Below are positions 19,937 through 29,489 of a DNA stretch of 64,000 nucleotides, piece by piece. The notes under the pieces are model-generated. The model was not told the DNA's origin, searched no databases, and saw nothing but the letters and a program-made list of their open reading frames with translations. Source of the stretch: Corynebacterium sp. TAE3-ERU12 (lineage in GTDB: Bacteria > Actinomycetota > Actinomycetes > Mycobacteriales > Mycobacteriaceae); NCBI RefSeq assembly GCF_019209905.1, contig NZ_JAHUTM010000001.1, positions 744,001 to 808,000 on the forward strand, given 5' to 3'. A program made the position numbers and the translations under genes. How positions within the stretch are numbered: the first letter of the stretch is position 1; each line of letters opens with the position of its first letter.

Positions 19937-21274
19937 ATGACATCCACCCGCACCGCGGCTATTGCCACAACCAGCCTGCTCGCCCTATTTGCTAGTGCCG
20001 CACCCGCTTATGCACTGCCTGCACAGACCACACCAGCAGGGCCTAGTTCTGAGGTGGGCAGCATTGCGGCAGTAGGGGAGTCGCCTGCGCAGGCGGAGTT
20101 TTATACCCAGATTCCCGACGACTTAGGCCAGGCCGGTGACGTTCTCAAAACCCAGCCAGCCCCACACCTGCTGGAATTAACGGGCCTGAAGTGGCCCGGC
20201 AGCGCAACCCGGATCATGTACACATCCACCCGGCAAAACGGTGCCCTCACCCCCGTGACCGGGGTCGTTATTGAACCCACGACCCCGTGGCGCGGCGCAG
20301 GGCAGCGGCCCACCGTAATCATCGCCCCAGGGACAATGGGCCAAGGCGACCAGTGCGCCCCCTCCCGGGGCACTGGCCTCTTCGCCGGTATCACCGCACA
20401 GCCCTCATTGGCGCTGAATTATGAGTTGCCGATGATGTACGCGCTCGCACAACGCGGCATCCGGGTGATTCTTACTGATTACATCGGCTTGGGCACACCA
20501 GGGCTGCACACCTACGGCAACTATATTGACCAGGCACAAGCTGTGCTTGATGCAGGTCGCGCCGCACTGGGCTTTGCTGGCGCCTCGCCTGACGCGCCAG
20601 TGGGGATCTACGGCTACTCCCAAGGCGGCGGTGCGTCAGGTGCCGCCGCAGAACACCAGCCGATCTATGCCCCAGAGCTCAACGTCACCGGCGCCTACCT
20701 CGGAGCGGTGCCGGCGAATTTGCGCGACGTTATTCGCGCTATCGACGGCGGCACCCTTGCCGGCGCTATCGGCTACGGCCTCAACGCTGGCCTGGTTTAC
20801 CAGCCGCAGCTGGGCGCAGCCATTGATGGCTACCTCAATGAGCAGGGGCGTGAGTTTATGGCGACCACCCAGACCCAATGCCTGGCCGACTCCGGCGTGA
20901 CGTGGGGTTTTCAGAAAACACGCGAGTTGACCACGACTGGGCAAAGCTTCAGTGACCTCGTTGCCGATATCCCCGAGCTGGGGGATTACCTCGACGCGCA
21001 GAGTCTGGCGAAGAGTAAGCCCGAGGCCAATATCATGGTCGAGATCGGTGTTAATGATGACATTGTGCCTGTTGAGCAGGCCCGACAGTTGGGGCGTGAC
21101 TACTGCGCGATGGGGTCGAATGTGCAGTACCTGGAAAATGACACACCGGTGCTCATCCCGAAGACAGCCCTGAACCACGTCGTGCCGCTCTTCGGCGATA
21201 TCCCGGAGGCGCTGATGTTCTTTATGGACTCGTTCACCGGGGGCGAGCTACCCAATGACTGTGGGACGTTCTAG
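19937..21274 (+). CDS. Secreted lipase, LIP family, paralogue 3
   Basis: The third tandem copy, 445 residues, with a signal peptide (MTSTRTAAIATTSLLALFAS, cleavage near AYA-LP at about 27). Core motifs: GTMGQGDQCAPS, IYGYSQGGGASG (nucleophile), IGVNDDIVPVEQ, ALNHVVP and NDCGTF at the end. Compared with copies 1 and 2 it is shorter in the linker, uses more C-ending codons, and has QCLADSGVTWGF where the others have QCIVDSVAMWG. The ATG has GATAGGAAAATATC before it. The three genes probably arose by local duplication and then diverged. Confidence 0.87.
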   Translation: MTSTRTAAIATTSLLALFASAAPAYALPAQTTPAGPSSEVGSIAAVGESPAQAEFYTQIPDDLGQAGDVLKTQPAPHLLELTGLKWPGSATRIMYTSTRQNGALTPVTGVVIEPTTPWRGAGQRPTVIIAPGTMGQGDQCAPSRGTGLFAGITAQPSLALNYELPMMYALAQRGIRVILTDYIGLGTPGLHTYGNYIDQAQAVLDAGRAALGFAGASPDAPVGIYGYSQGGGASGAAAEHQPIYAPELNVTGAYLGAVPANLRDVIRAIDGGTLAGAIGYGLNAGLVYQPQLGAAIDGYLNEQGREFMATTQTQCLADSGVTWGFQKTRELTTTGQSFSDLVADIPELGDYLDAQSLAKSKPEANIMVEIGVNDDIVPVEQARQLGRDYCAMGSNVQYLENDTPVLIPKTALNHVVPLFGDIPEALMFFMDSFTGGELPNDCGTF

Positions 21275-21436
21275 ACCATAAAAGTGGGGATTTTTCTGTG
21301 TTTTTAAGGTGACTAATTTCACCAGGTTCTGAAAGGTGCGCGCTGCCAAATAGGAGCACCATGGAAGTGTCTGCATCTGCATAAGGCGCGGACACCCGTG
21401 AGCACTGGAACAGTGACTGGCAGAAAGGCCCCACAC

Positions 21437-22495
21437 ATGAAAAAGAATATTGTCGTCTTCGAGATTGAAGGCGGTTCGGACAAGTACTTCGACGGCCACC
21501 GCAAGGACACCATGCCGATCGTGAATGCGATCAAGGCACAAGGTTGGGACGCCGAAGTTCTCTACTACCGCCCTGAGTGGGCCGAGGCACTGTTCGACTA
21601 CGTATCGGAAAAGGCTGACGGCTATATTTCCCGCGTCAACCCCGGCAATATTCCCGGCGGCGAGAAGGGCTACTTCGACCTGTTGACCCGCCTGGCAGAA
21701 GTCGGCCTGGTCGGCATGTCCACCCCGGAAGAGATGATGGCCTACGGCGCTAAGGACGCGCTGGTCAAGCTCAATATGACCCCGCTGGTCCCCGAGGACA
21801 CCGCCGCCTACTACGACGTTGAATCCTTCCACGAGACCTTCCCGAAGACCCTGTCTTACGGTGAGCGCGTGCTCAAGCAGAACCGCGGTTCCACCGGTGA
21901 AGGCATCTGGCGCGTCCAGATCAAGGACAAGGATCTGCAGAACTCCGTTGAGCCGGGCACCGAGCTGCCCCTCGACACCGTCTTGAAGTGCACCGAGGCT
22001 GTGGACAACCACACCGAGGAGTTCAAGCTCGGTGATTTCATGGACTTCTGTGACAAGTACATCATCGGCGATAACGGCATGCTGGTGGATATGCGCTTCA
22101 TGCCGCGCATCGTCGAAGGCGAGATCCGCATTCTGCTGGTCGGCCCGCACCCGGTCTTTGTTGTGCACAAGAAGCCGGCCGCCGGTGGCGATAACTTCTC
22201 CGCCACGCTGTTCTCTGGCGCGAAGTACACCTACGACAAGCCCGAGGCTTGGCAGGACCTGATGGACCAGTTCAAGGAGGCCCGCCCGGTCATTGCCGAG
22301 AAGCTCGGTGGCGATAACGTGCCGCTGATCTGGACCGCGGACTTCATGCTTGCCGACGCTGAAGACGGCGGCGATGATTATGTCCTCGGCGAGATCAACT
22401 GCTCCTGCGTTGGTTTCACCTCGGAGCTGGATATGGGCATCCAGGAAAAGGTCGCCGAAGAGGCCATCAAACGCGTCGAAGAGAAGAACGCCTAA
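21437..22495 (+). CDS. Cj0069 family protein (ATP-grasp-like)
   Basis: A cytoplasmic protein of 352 residues that resembles the Cj0069 family, whose function is not established. The order of segments suggests an ATP-grasp fold: an N-terminal Rossmann-like part (KNIVVFEIEGGSDKYFDG), a lysine/arginine loop (LKQNRGSTGEGIWRVQI) and a C-terminal metal-binding segment (VLGEINCSCVGF). An earlier in-frame start at 21398 exists, but GAAAGG sits 8 bases before the ATG at 21437. It is very rich in Asp/Glu and has clean core codon use. It lies alone between lipase 3 and nadD. Confidence 0.72.
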   Translation: MKKNIVVFEIEGGSDKYFDGHRKDTMPIVNAIKAQGWDAEVLYYRPEWAEALFDYVSEKADGYISRVNPGNIPGGEKGYFDLLTRLAEVGLVGMSTPEEMMAYGAKDALVKLNMTPLVPEDTAAYYDVESFHETFPKTLSYGERVLKQNRGSTGEGIWRVQIKDKDLQNSVEPGTELPLDTVLKCTEAVDNHTEEFKLGDFMDFCDKYIIGDNGMLVDMRFMPRIVEGEIRILLVGPHPVFVVHKKPAAGGDNFSATLFSGAKYTYDKPEAWQDLMDQFKEARPVIAEKLGGDNVPLIWTADFMLADAEDGGDDYVLGEINCSCVGFTSELDMGIQEKVAEEAIKRVEEKNA

Positions 22496-22656
22496 GCGTT
22501 TTCCCTGCCCCCTTCGCGCGCTAGCGTTAAGCCGGCCCGGATGTGCCGCCACTGCACCAGTGGTGCGGCCGGGTCGGCTTTCGTGCGGCACGAGTTCACC
22601 CAGTGCTGGCCGATGAGGTTTCCTCACCCCCACCACCACGACTAGGCTCACTTCCC

Positions 22657-23397
22657 ATGTCAGACAGCCGCCACCGGTGCCCACCTCGACGCATTGGCGT
22701 CATGGGTGGCACATTCGATCCCATCCACCACGGGCACTTGGTGGCTGCTTCTGAAGTCGCCGACCGTTTCGAACTGGACCTGGTGGTGTTTGTGCCCACC
22801 GGCGAACCGTGGCAAAAACGTGGCCGGGCTGTCACCGATAGTGAAGACCGCTATTTGATGACGGTTATCGCCACCGCGTCGAACCCGCGGTTTATGGTCT
22901 CCCGGGTCGATATTGACCGTGGTGGGCCGACCTACACCGTCGATACTCTGCGTGATTTACATGTCCAGTTCGGCGAGAATGTTGAGCTGTTTTTCATCAC
23001 CGGTGCTGATGCCTTGCAGCGCATTGTGACCTGGCGGGACTGGGAGAAAATGTTCGACCAGGCCACCTTCGTGGGTGTCAACCGCCCAGGTTTTCAGCTT
23101 GCCGACGATGACCTGCCCGCCGAATACCGCAGTCGTATTCATTTGCTGGAGATCCCGGCTATGGCTATTTCGTCGACGGAGTGCCGCGAACGCGCCAGTA
23201 AGGGCCGCCCGGTCTGGTATCTCGTGCCAGATGGTGTGGTGCAGTACATTGCCAAGAGGGGCTTATACCAGGGCATTCCGCCGTTGGATAGTCTCACTAC
23301 GCATGAGTGCCAGGCGATTACTGCCGCACAGGTGCGACCCTCGCCGAAGGGGAAATCCTCGGCGGGCACCCCTAATTCTGATCTCACCAACTCATAG
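22657..23397 (+). CDS. nadD: Nicotinate-nucleotide adenylyltransferase
   Basis: Makes deamido-NAD from nicotinate mononucleotide and ATP. It has 246 residues. The nucleotidyltransferase signature [12 protein letters not shown] and the [10 protein letters not shown] motif (equivalent to ISSTxxR) are present; about 40 variable residues are added at the C-terminus. The ATG at 22657 is supported by a leaderless-type TAGGCT 8 bases upstream; the upstream in-frame region has no conserved residues. It is the first gene of the block nadD-rsfS-gpgP-degV known from mycobacteria. Confidence 0.95.
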   Translation: MSDSRHRCPPRRIGVMGGTFDPIHHGHLVAASEVADRFELDLVVFVPTGEPWQKRGRAVTDSEDRYLMTVIATASNPRFMVSRVDIDRGGPTYTVDTLRDLHVQFGENVELFFITGADALQRIVTWRDWEKMFDQATFVGVNRPGFQLADDDLPAEYRSRIHLLEIPAMAISSTECRERASKGRPVWYLVPDGVVQYIAKRGLYQGIPPLDSLTTHECQAITAAQVRPSPKGKSSAGTPNSDLTNS

Positions 23398-23414
23398 GAG
23401 CTGACCTCACTACC

Positions 23415-23888
23415 GTGACCGTTTCTGAACAGGCCCACCAGATAGCCGCCATTGCCGCCACCGCAGCCGACCGGATGAAGGGCGAGGATATCCAGGTCCT
23501 TGACGTATCCGGGCCGCTGGTGATCACTGATGCTTTCGTCCTGGTCAGCGCCGATAATGAACGCCTGGTCAACGCTATTGTTGATGAGGTTGAAGACGAC
23601 CTGCGCGATGCTGGCCACCGCCCAGTGCGCCGCGAAGGTGTTCGGGAGGCCCGCTGGGCGCTGCTGGACTACGGCATGGTTGTCGTCCACGTTTTCCGCC
23701 ACGAAGAGCGCGAATTCTATGGCCTGGACCGGCTGTGGAAGGACTGCCCCCAGGTGGAGATCGACGGTGTGGAGCAGCACAGCCCGCTGCATGCCGACGG
23801 CGCCGCCCAGGATGCCTCCCGCAGCGCGGACAGCATTGACGATATCCCGTTGGCCCAGGCAACCCCGGATGACCAGGAGCTGCTCTAA
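23415..23888 (+). CDS. rsfS: Ribosome silencing factor RsfS
   Basis: Binds ribosomal protein L14 and blocks subunit joining when nutrients are limiting. It has 157 residues. The family core runs from IAATAADRMKGEDIQVLDVS through VITDAFVLVSA, to REGVREARWALLDYGMVVVHVF and REFYGLDRLW. It starts with GTG, with AGGAG about 13 bases before it at the nadD end. An acidic tail of about 40 residues follows the domain. Its stop overlaps the next ATG by one base. Confidence 0.93.
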   Translation: MTVSEQAHQIAAIAATAADRMKGEDIQVLDVSGPLVITDAFVLVSADNERLVNAIVDEVEDDLRDAGHRPVRREGVREARWALLDYGMVVVHVFRHEEREFYGLDRLWKDCPQVEIDGVEQHSPLHADGAAQDASRSADSIDDIPLAQATPDDQELL

Positions 23889-24580
23889 TGGCAGACCAGT
23901 GGGACCGGGAAGGCAACCTCACCGTGGTTGCCCCTCGTCGCCTGTTGCTCCTGCGCCACGGCCAGACCAGCTATAACGCCACCCGCCGGATGCAGGGCCA
24001 GCTCGACACGCAGTTGTCGGATGTGGGTCTGCGGCAGGCGGATAATGTTGCCGCCCATTTCGCCGCCCGCGACTTCGGGATTTCCCGCATTATCTCCTCT
24101 GATCTCAGTCGTGCCCGGATGACGGCACAGGCCGTCGGCAAGCAAGTAGGTGTCGATGTCACTACTGATCCGCGCCTGCGGGAGACCCGGCTGGGGGACT
24201 GGGCGGGCCAGACCCACCACGAGATCGATGCTGATTACCCTGGTCAGCGCGCCCATTGGCGGCATAATCCGGGCTGGGCGCCGCCTGGTGGGGAGACTCG
24301 CTTTGAGGTCGCGCAGCGGATGCGGGTCGTTGTTGATGAGTTGCTTGCCAACTACGCCGAGTGGCCGGGTCATACTGTGCTGCTGGTGGCGCACGGCGGC
24401 GCGATTGCGGCGTTGACGGCATCACTGACGGATCTGCCGAAGTCCCACTACATGATGTTCAACGGCATGCGGAATACCGCGTGGGTGGAGCTATCGGCCA
24501 AACTTCGCCCCGACGGGGAGCTGGCCTGGTACCTCGACGCATTTAACTGCGAAGCAACCCAGCCAGCAGATGAGGCCTGA
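23888..24580 (+). CDS. gpgP: Histidine phosphatase family protein, probable glucosyl-3-phosphoglycerate phosphatase
   Basis: A phosphoglycerate-mutase-fold phosphatase of 230 residues. The phospho-histidine motif LLRHGQTSYN (His24), RLRETRLGDWAG and the second histidine in LLVAHGGAI are present. In Mycobacterium tuberculosis the gene in this position after nadD and rsfS (Rv2419c) is the GpgP phosphatase of methylglucose lipopolysaccharide synthesis. That name is given here on position and family; the substrate is inference. The ATG overlaps the rsfS stop, and its stop overlaps the degV start. Confidence 0.8.
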   Translation: MADQWDREGNLTVVAPRRLLLLRHGQTSYNATRRMQGQLDTQLSDVGLRQADNVAAHFAARDFGISRIISSDLSRARMTAQAVGKQVGVDVTTDPRLRETRLGDWAGQTHHEIDADYPGQRAHWRHNPGWAPPGGETRFEVAQRMRVVVDELLANYAEWPGHTVLLVAHGGAIAALTASLTDLPKSHYMMFNGMRNTAWVELSAKLRPDGELAWYLDAFNCEATQPADEA

Positions 24581-25662
24581 TGCCCTACCAAGTTCAAGTC
24601 ATTGTTGATGACGGCTCCTGCATCACCGAGCAGCAGGCCGAAAAATACGGCATTACGGTGCTGGAATTGCCGGTGAATACCGATGGGGATGAGCCCACCA
24701 CCTCGGCTATTCAGCCATTGCCGTTGTGTGCCGCCTACGCCCGGGCCCAGGAGCGCGGCCAGGATGCTGGTGTGGTGGCGATCCATATCGGCAGTGCACT
24801 GTCGTCGACGTATAGCAATGCTGTTGCCGCTGCTGAGGCGGTCGGCGGCGTTGATGTGATCGACTCCAAGGCCGCTGGGGCTGGCCTGGCGGTGGCTGCG
24901 ATTGCTGCGGCGAAGGCGGCTCGTCGTGGTGCGGACCGGCAGCGGTGCGCCGAGATCGCCCAGGAAAGCCTGAACCGTTCGTACCTGTGGGGGTATGTGC
25001 CGAAGCTGGATACGATGCGCCGCGGTGGCCGGATTTCCACGGGCCAGGTGGTGCTGTCGACGGCTTTGGCGATGAAGCCGATGATTGGGCTTTCCGACGG
25101 CCAACTCCGGGTTGCTGCCAAGTGCCGCACTGAGCAGAAGCTGCTGGAAACGATTGTTTCTCGCTGTACGGATGCTGCTGGGGCGAAGCCGGTCGAATGT
25201 GTGGTGCAGACGGCAGGGGAGTCCACGGTGGGGGAGCAGTTGGCGCAGATCTTGCCGACGGTGTTGCCGGTGGACTCGGTTGTGCGCAGTGTGGATTTGC
25301 CTGCCTCGGTGATTGTGCACACTGGGCCGAATGCGTGCTTTGTGTCTTTAGTGGCCAGTCCCGATGTTGCCGACTATGCGCCTGCCGACGCTGAGCCGGA
25401 TACGCAGCGGACTCATCCGCACACCCCGGGGGTGACGACCATTGAGGCGAAGTTGCCGACGTGGTCGGAAAACCGGCGCGCCGCCCGGGAGCGTGCGGAG
25501 AGCTTGGCCCGGGCGATTTCGGATTTCACGCACCGCGACCACACCGATGCCGATAAGGCAGGTGCCGATAAGGCCGATAAGGCCGCGCCTGGCCCGGAGG
25601 ATGCACCTGATCCGGGAGATGAGTCCTGCCCGGAGGCCGATTCGGCCTCGGACAAGCACTAA
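24580..25662 (+). CDS. DegV family fatty-acid-binding protein
   Basis: DegV proteins bind fatty acids; in Gram-positive bacteria some deliver them to fatty acid kinase. It has 360 residues. Family hallmarks are the N-terminal VQVIVDDGSCIT, the ligand loop HIGSALSSTYSNA, and DSKAAGAGLAVAA. About 80 residues beyond the domain form a charged tail with repeated DKA/ADK units. It overlaps the preceding phosphatase by one base and so belongs to the nadD operon. The mycobacterial genes octT and eis, found near here in M. tuberculosis, are absent. Confidence 0.88.
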   Translation: MPYQVQVIVDDGSCITEQQAEKYGITVLELPVNTDGDEPTTSAIQPLPLCAAYARAQERGQDAGVVAIHIGSALSSTYSNAVAAAEAVGGVDVIDSKAAGAGLAVAAIAAAKAARRGADRQRCAEIAQESLNRSYLWGYVPKLDTMRRGGRISTGQVVLSTALAMKPMIGLSDGQLRVAAKCRTEQKLLETIVSRCTDAAGAKPVECVVQTAGESTVGEQLAQILPTVLPVDSVVRSVDLPASVIVHTGPNACFVSLVASPDVADYAPADAEPDTQRTHPHTPGVTTIEAKLPTWSENRRAARERAESLARAISDFTHRDHTDADKAGADKADKAAPGPEDAPDPGDESCPEADSASDKH

Positions 25663-25794
25663 TCACAGCTGCTGGTGGCGCGCGGGCGGTAGTTATCCAC
25701 GGTTGCGATTTTCTCCACCGCCGCAGCCAGCCAGCAGGGCTTTCACCTGGTGCGCCCGCACACCTCATTGACCAGCGCACTAAGGTTGGCGACT

Positions 25795-26526
25795 GTGAGT
25801 ACGCTGCAGAAACGAGTTGGAGACCTGCTTGAGCCCATCGCAGGCGATGAGACCATGCCGGTGGACTACCGCAACCAACGCTGGGCGGTGCGCACTGTCG
25901 CAGTTATCGCGGCGGCCCTGGCCAGTATCGCGGTGCTAATAGGCGCTGTGTGGTGGTGGCTGCGCGAACCCGCCACCCACATGCCGCACACCCAGCTGCG
26001 CCCCAGCGCCAACCAGCCGATTACTGGTGGCACCACCGCCGCAGCACCGGCAGCTACCACCGAGACGGAGCCTGCCGATGAGGTGCCCGAAGAGATCGTG
26101 GTGTCCGTGGTGGGGTTGGTCCATCATCCTTCTGTTGTCACCCTTGCCCCAGGCTCCCGCGTGGCCGACGCTATCGCCGCAGCAGGCGGAATGCTGCCTG
26201 AGGCCGATATCGCCTCAGTCAACCAGGCCGCCGAATTATCCGATGGCGAACAGGTCGCCGTTGGCCCCACACCACTGCCCGGTGGCGGATCGGCCCCAGG
26301 GGAGGAGGCGCCAGCTGCTGGTAGCGGCCAGGCCGGCCGGATCAATATCAATACCGCCGGTGCCGAGGAGCTGGAACAGTTGCCCGGGGTGGGCCCGGCC
26401 ATCGCGGAGAGCATTATCACCCACCGTGTAGAAAATGGCCCGTTTGCCAGCGTGGACGACCTCGTGGAGGTACCCGGCATCGGCCCGGCGAAGCTGGCAG
26501 AAATCAAGGACCACGTTCAGCTATGA
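25795..26526 (+). CDS. comEA: ComEA-type helix-hairpin-helix DNA-binding protein
   Basis: A membrane-anchored DNA-binding protein of the ComEA family, used for DNA uptake in competent bacteria. It has 243 residues: a basic N-terminus, one membrane segment (about residues 33-55), a Pro/Ala/Thr linker, an SLBB domain (VSVVGLVHHPSVVTL) and a C-terminal double HhH (ININTAGAEELEQLPGVGPA, then VPGIGPAKLAEI). The GTG at 25795 is preferred over the ATG at 25750 because TAAGGT lies 8 bases before it. It overlaps comEC by 4 bases. Confidence 0.9.
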   Translation: MSTLQKRVGDLLEPIAGDETMPVDYRNQRWAVRTVAVIAAALASIAVLIGAVWWWLREPATHMPHTQLRPSANQPITGGTTAAAPAATTETEPADEVPEEIVVSVVGLVHHPSVVTLAPGSRVADAIAAAGGMLPEADIASVNQAAELSDGEQVAVGPTPLPGGGSAPGEEAPAAGSGQAGRININTAGAEELEQLPGVGPAIAESIITHRVENGPFASVDDLVEVPGIGPAKLAEIKDHVQL

Positions 26527-28421
26527 GCGGCTCGGGCGACGGTGATATCACCCAAGCCCGAGAACTTGACCTGCGGCTTATCCCCGCAGCTGTTGCCACC
26601 TGGGGGTGCGTGGCGGCCTTAATCAGCGCCGGTGGTGTGCATCACACTAGCGGCGGTGCTGGCGTATCGGCCTGCGTTTCGGCTGTGGCGTGGTGCCTGG
26701 TGCCGGTGGTTCTGACCAGGTATCGCCTCCACCCCGGGGTGCGCGGTGGGGTCGGCCTGGTCCTGGTCTGCATTGCCACTGCCGCCTGCAGCGCAGCGAT
26801 CCGACAATGGGCAGTACACCGGCACTGGGTTGCCCAGCACCTGGGCCAGACTGTGCGTACCGAGTTCACTTTGGCAACCGCCCCGCAGGCAACCGATTTC
26901 GGGGCTCAGGCCACCGCCACTATTGCTGGCCTGCCCGGGACGGTGCCCATCCACGGCGCGCAGGAGCTGCTTGCCTATGACCGCGGCGCGGTGCTGCGCG
27001 GCCCTGTTGCGGTGACCGAGTCACCAATATCGGCACTGTCTGGGGTTGGGCTCAAACTGCGCGGCGAACCAGAGCTGCTCGCCGATGGGGGGTTTACCAG
27101 CCAGATCCGCAATGAACTGGTCACCTTATGCGCGCGGCTGCCAGCCGGGGCCGACACGCTAGTTCCCGCGATGGTGCTAGGTGATGAGCGGTTGGTTTCC
27201 CCAGCAGAGCGTGAGGTGCTGACCAATGCGGGGCTTGCGCACTTATCGGCAGTATCCGGGGCGAATGTGGCCCTGGTCTGTGGCGGGGCGGTGGCCATAA
27301 CCGCCTGGTTGGGCCCGCGGGTTCGTTTCTTCGCGGCGCTGGCCACACTATGTGGTTTCGTCGCTGTGGTCGGCACTGAACCGAGTGTGCTGCGCGCGGC
27401 ATGTACCGGCCTTGTCGGCCTCATCGCGATTCTCACCGGCCGGGCCCGCGACGCACTGCCCGCCCTGGGTGGGGCTGTGCTGCTGTTGCTGGTGGTGTAC
27501 CCGGAGATGGCCTTGTCGGTGGGGTTCATGCTCTCTGTCGCCGCGACGGCGGGGCTGGTGGTGCTTGCCGAGCCGGTGGCGCGGGCCCTGGGGCAGCTGT
27601 GGTGGGTTCGCGCCTGGCCGGCGGTGGTGGTGCGGGCGGTGGCGGTGACCATCTGTGCCCATGTGGCAACAACGCCGGTGTTGGTGGCGACTGTCGGCAC
27701 GGTGCCGCATGTGGGGGTGGTGGCCAATCTCGTCGCCGCGCCTGCGGTGGCACCGGTCACCGTATTGGGCACCGCTGCTACGGGGTGTATCGCGCTTGGC
27801 TGTGCGTGGCTGGCGCTCCCGTTGCTGTGGGCGGCCGCGCCGTGGGCGTGGTGGGTGTATGAGGTGGGGCAGACAGCGGGCACGGTGCCTGGGGCGGCAT
27901 CGCAGATGGGGTTCGTGGGGGCTGTGTTGACCGTCGGGGCGCTGCTGGCTTTTCTGGCTTGGCCGCGTGTGTGCGCGGCGTTGTATGCCGTGGTGGGCCT
28001 GCTTGGCGCTGTGGTGCTCAGCACCGGGGTGCATCTGCCCAGCGCTCCTGGTGGGTGGGTGGCTGCTGCGTGCGTGGTCGATGGGGAGGTGCGCATTATT
28101 GGCCCGGGTGCTGCCCCGCCGCGCGCACAGGCGTGCCGACGTGCGGTGCGCCACCGGCCGGTTGTTGGCGCGTCGGCGCAGTCGGTGGAGGGCGCTATCG
28201 TCGGCACGCTTGATGAGGCCCACGAGGCGAGCCTTGCTGGGCGGTCGCTGGATTGGATTGTGGTGGAACGCTGCGGTGACCGGGCGCGCGGGGATATTCG
28301 CACCCCTACGGGTGTGGCCGTGGTGTGCCCGAATGAGGGCGGGCCGCAGGTGCTCTATCCCGGCGGGCAGGTATGGCGGGGCAGTGCGGCTGCGGTGAGG
28401 TCCGCGCCTCTGGCACGATAG
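26523..28421 (+). CDS. comEC: ComEC/Rec2 family competence membrane protein
   Basis: A predicted channel for single-stranded DNA across the membrane. It has 632 residues, rich in Ala/Val/Gly/Leu, with three hydrophobic helices near the N-terminus, an OB-like soluble part (about 95-200), and the competence domain with LAHLSAVSGANVALV and about nine more helices. The C-terminal part after about 510 is short and shows no metallo-beta-lactamase HxHxDH signature, so this is the short actinobacterial form. It overlaps comEA (ATGA) and abuts holA. Whether the organism is naturally competent is not shown. Confidence 0.88.
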   Translation: MSGSGDGDITQARELDLRLIPAAVATWGCVAALISAGGVHHTSGGAGVSACVSAVAWCLVPVVLTRYRLHPGVRGGVGLVLVCIATAACSAAIRQWAVHRHWVAQHLGQTVRTEFTLATAPQATDFGAQATATIAGLPGTVPIHGAQELLAYDRGAVLRGPVAVTESPISALSGVGLKLRGEPELLADGGFTSQIRNELVTLCARLPAGADTLVPAMVLGDERLVSPAEREVLTNAGLAHLSAVSGANVALVCGGAVAITAWLGPRVRFFAALATLCGFVAVVGTEPSVLRAACTGLVGLIAILTGRARDALPALGGAVLLLLVVYPEMALSVGFMLSVAATAGLVVLAEPVARALGQLWWVRAWPAVVVRAVAVTICAHVATTPVLVATVGTVPHVGVVANLVAAPAVAPVTVLGTAATGCIALGCAWLALPLLWAAAPWAWWVYEVGQTAGTVPGAASQMGFVGAVLTVGALLAFLAWPRVCAALYAVVGLLGAVVLSTGVHLPSAPGGWVAAACVVDGEVRIIGPGAAPPRAQACRRAVRHRPVVGASAQSVEGAIVGTLDEAHEASLAGRSLDWIVVERCGDRARGDIRTPTGVAVVCPNEGGPQVLYPGGQVWRGSAAAVRSAPLAR

Positions 28422-28426
28422 TGTCC

Positions 28427-29404
28427 GTGAGCGCACATGGAGCACAACCACTCAACCTCATCCTCGGCGATGAAGGGTTGCTGGTGGAGCGCGCCCGCAA
28501 TGCGATCATCGCTGATGCCCGCGCCGAATCTGGGGACACCACAGGGCTGGATATCACCACTGTGCATGCGGCCAATGCCACCACCACAGAGCTGGTGAAC
28601 CTGCTGAGCCCTTCCCTGTTTGGCGATAGCAGGGTGGTGGTCATTGACCAGTGGGACAACCTTGGCAAGGACACCTATGGGCCGATTATTGACGTTATTG
28701 GCCAGCCCAGCCCGGGTATTACCGTCATTGTGGAGCATTCCGGTAAGGGGCGGACCTCGGCGGCGCTAGTGAAGGCGCTGCGCAAGTTCACTCCCCGTGA
28801 GTTCATTGCCCAGGCCCCCAAACGCAATGAGTTGCCCAGTTTCGTGCAGGGCGAGGCCCGCCGGCTGGGGGTGCGGCTAAGCCATGATGTGGTGACCACG
28901 CTGCTCGACGCGGTGGGGTCGGACCTGCGCGAGTTAGCAACGGCGATGCGCCAGCTGGCCTCGGATACTGAGGGCAATATCACCGAGGAGGCAATTCGGA
29001 CCTATTACGGGGCTTCTGCTGAGGTCACCGGCTTTGAGGTCGCCGACTTGGCGGTGGCTGGCAATGTGCAGCAGGCGTTGGGCCGGTTGCGGCGATCGAT
29101 GCAGTTGGGCACCAATCAGGTGTTGTTGGCTTCTGCGCTGACCAGTGCGGTGGGGGATATTTCCCGGTTGCATGCGGCTGCCCGGCCTGGCCCGGCTGAT
29201 GCGCGCACTTATGGCATGCCGCCGTGGAAGTTGACGAAGGTGCATGCGGTTGCCCAGCGGTGGACTACTCCGATGGTCGCTTCGGCGGTGCAGGTTGCTT
29301 CCCGGTTGGATGCTGAGGTCAAGGGGGAGGGCCATACGCCGGAGTTTTCCTTGGAGCGGGCTGTCATTGAGATCGCCCGGATCGCTAACTCGGCGCGCCG
29401 CTAG
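28427..29404 (+). CDS. holA: DNA polymerase III subunit delta
   Basis: The delta subunit of the clamp loader, which opens the beta clamp. It has 325 residues. Matching segments include LNLILGDEGLLVERA at the start, LFGDSRVVVIDQWDNLGKD, and the C-terminal domain with MPPWKLTKVHAVAQRW. The frame is open to 28373, inside comEC. The GTG at 28427, 7 bases after CACGAT, or the GTG at 28421, which overlaps the comEC stop, are the likely starts. The gene is convergent with rpsT. Confidence 0.92.
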   Translation: MSAHGAQPLNLILGDEGLLVERARNAIIADARAESGDTTGLDITTVHAANATTTELVNLLSPSLFGDSRVVVIDQWDNLGKDTYGPIIDVIGQPSPGITVIVEHSGKGRTSAALVKALRKFTPREFIAQAPKRNELPSFVQGEARRLGVRLSHDVVTTLLDAVGSDLRELATAMRQLASDTEGNITEEAIRTYYGASAEVTGFEVADLAVAGNVQQALGRLRRSMQLGTNQVLLASALTSAVGDISRLHAAARPGPADARTYGMPPWKLTKVHAVAQRWTTPMVASAVQVASRLDAEVKGEGHTPEFSLERAVIEIARIANSARR

Positions 29405-29427
29405 GGGCGGGTAGGCAAGGCTGGGCA

Positions 29428-29466
29428 CGAAAAACCGCCTGTGGTCCGGGTGGAACCTCAGGCGGT
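29428..29466 (-). terminator. Bidirectional terminator between holA and rpsT
   Basis: An 8-bp stem (ACCGCCTG at 29434-29441 with 29459-29466). Read on the minus strand it is followed by TTTTTCG, a good intrinsic terminator for rpsT; on the plus strand only ATTTA follows. Confidence 0.75.
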
Positions 29467-29489
29467 ATTTACGCTGTAGCTGGAGGGGA

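Noticed and set aside
21248-22684. 478-codon minus-strand open frame over the Cj0069-family gene
   Set aside because: The plus-strand gene has an intact family-like protein and a ribosome binding site; the minus frame is its codon shadow.
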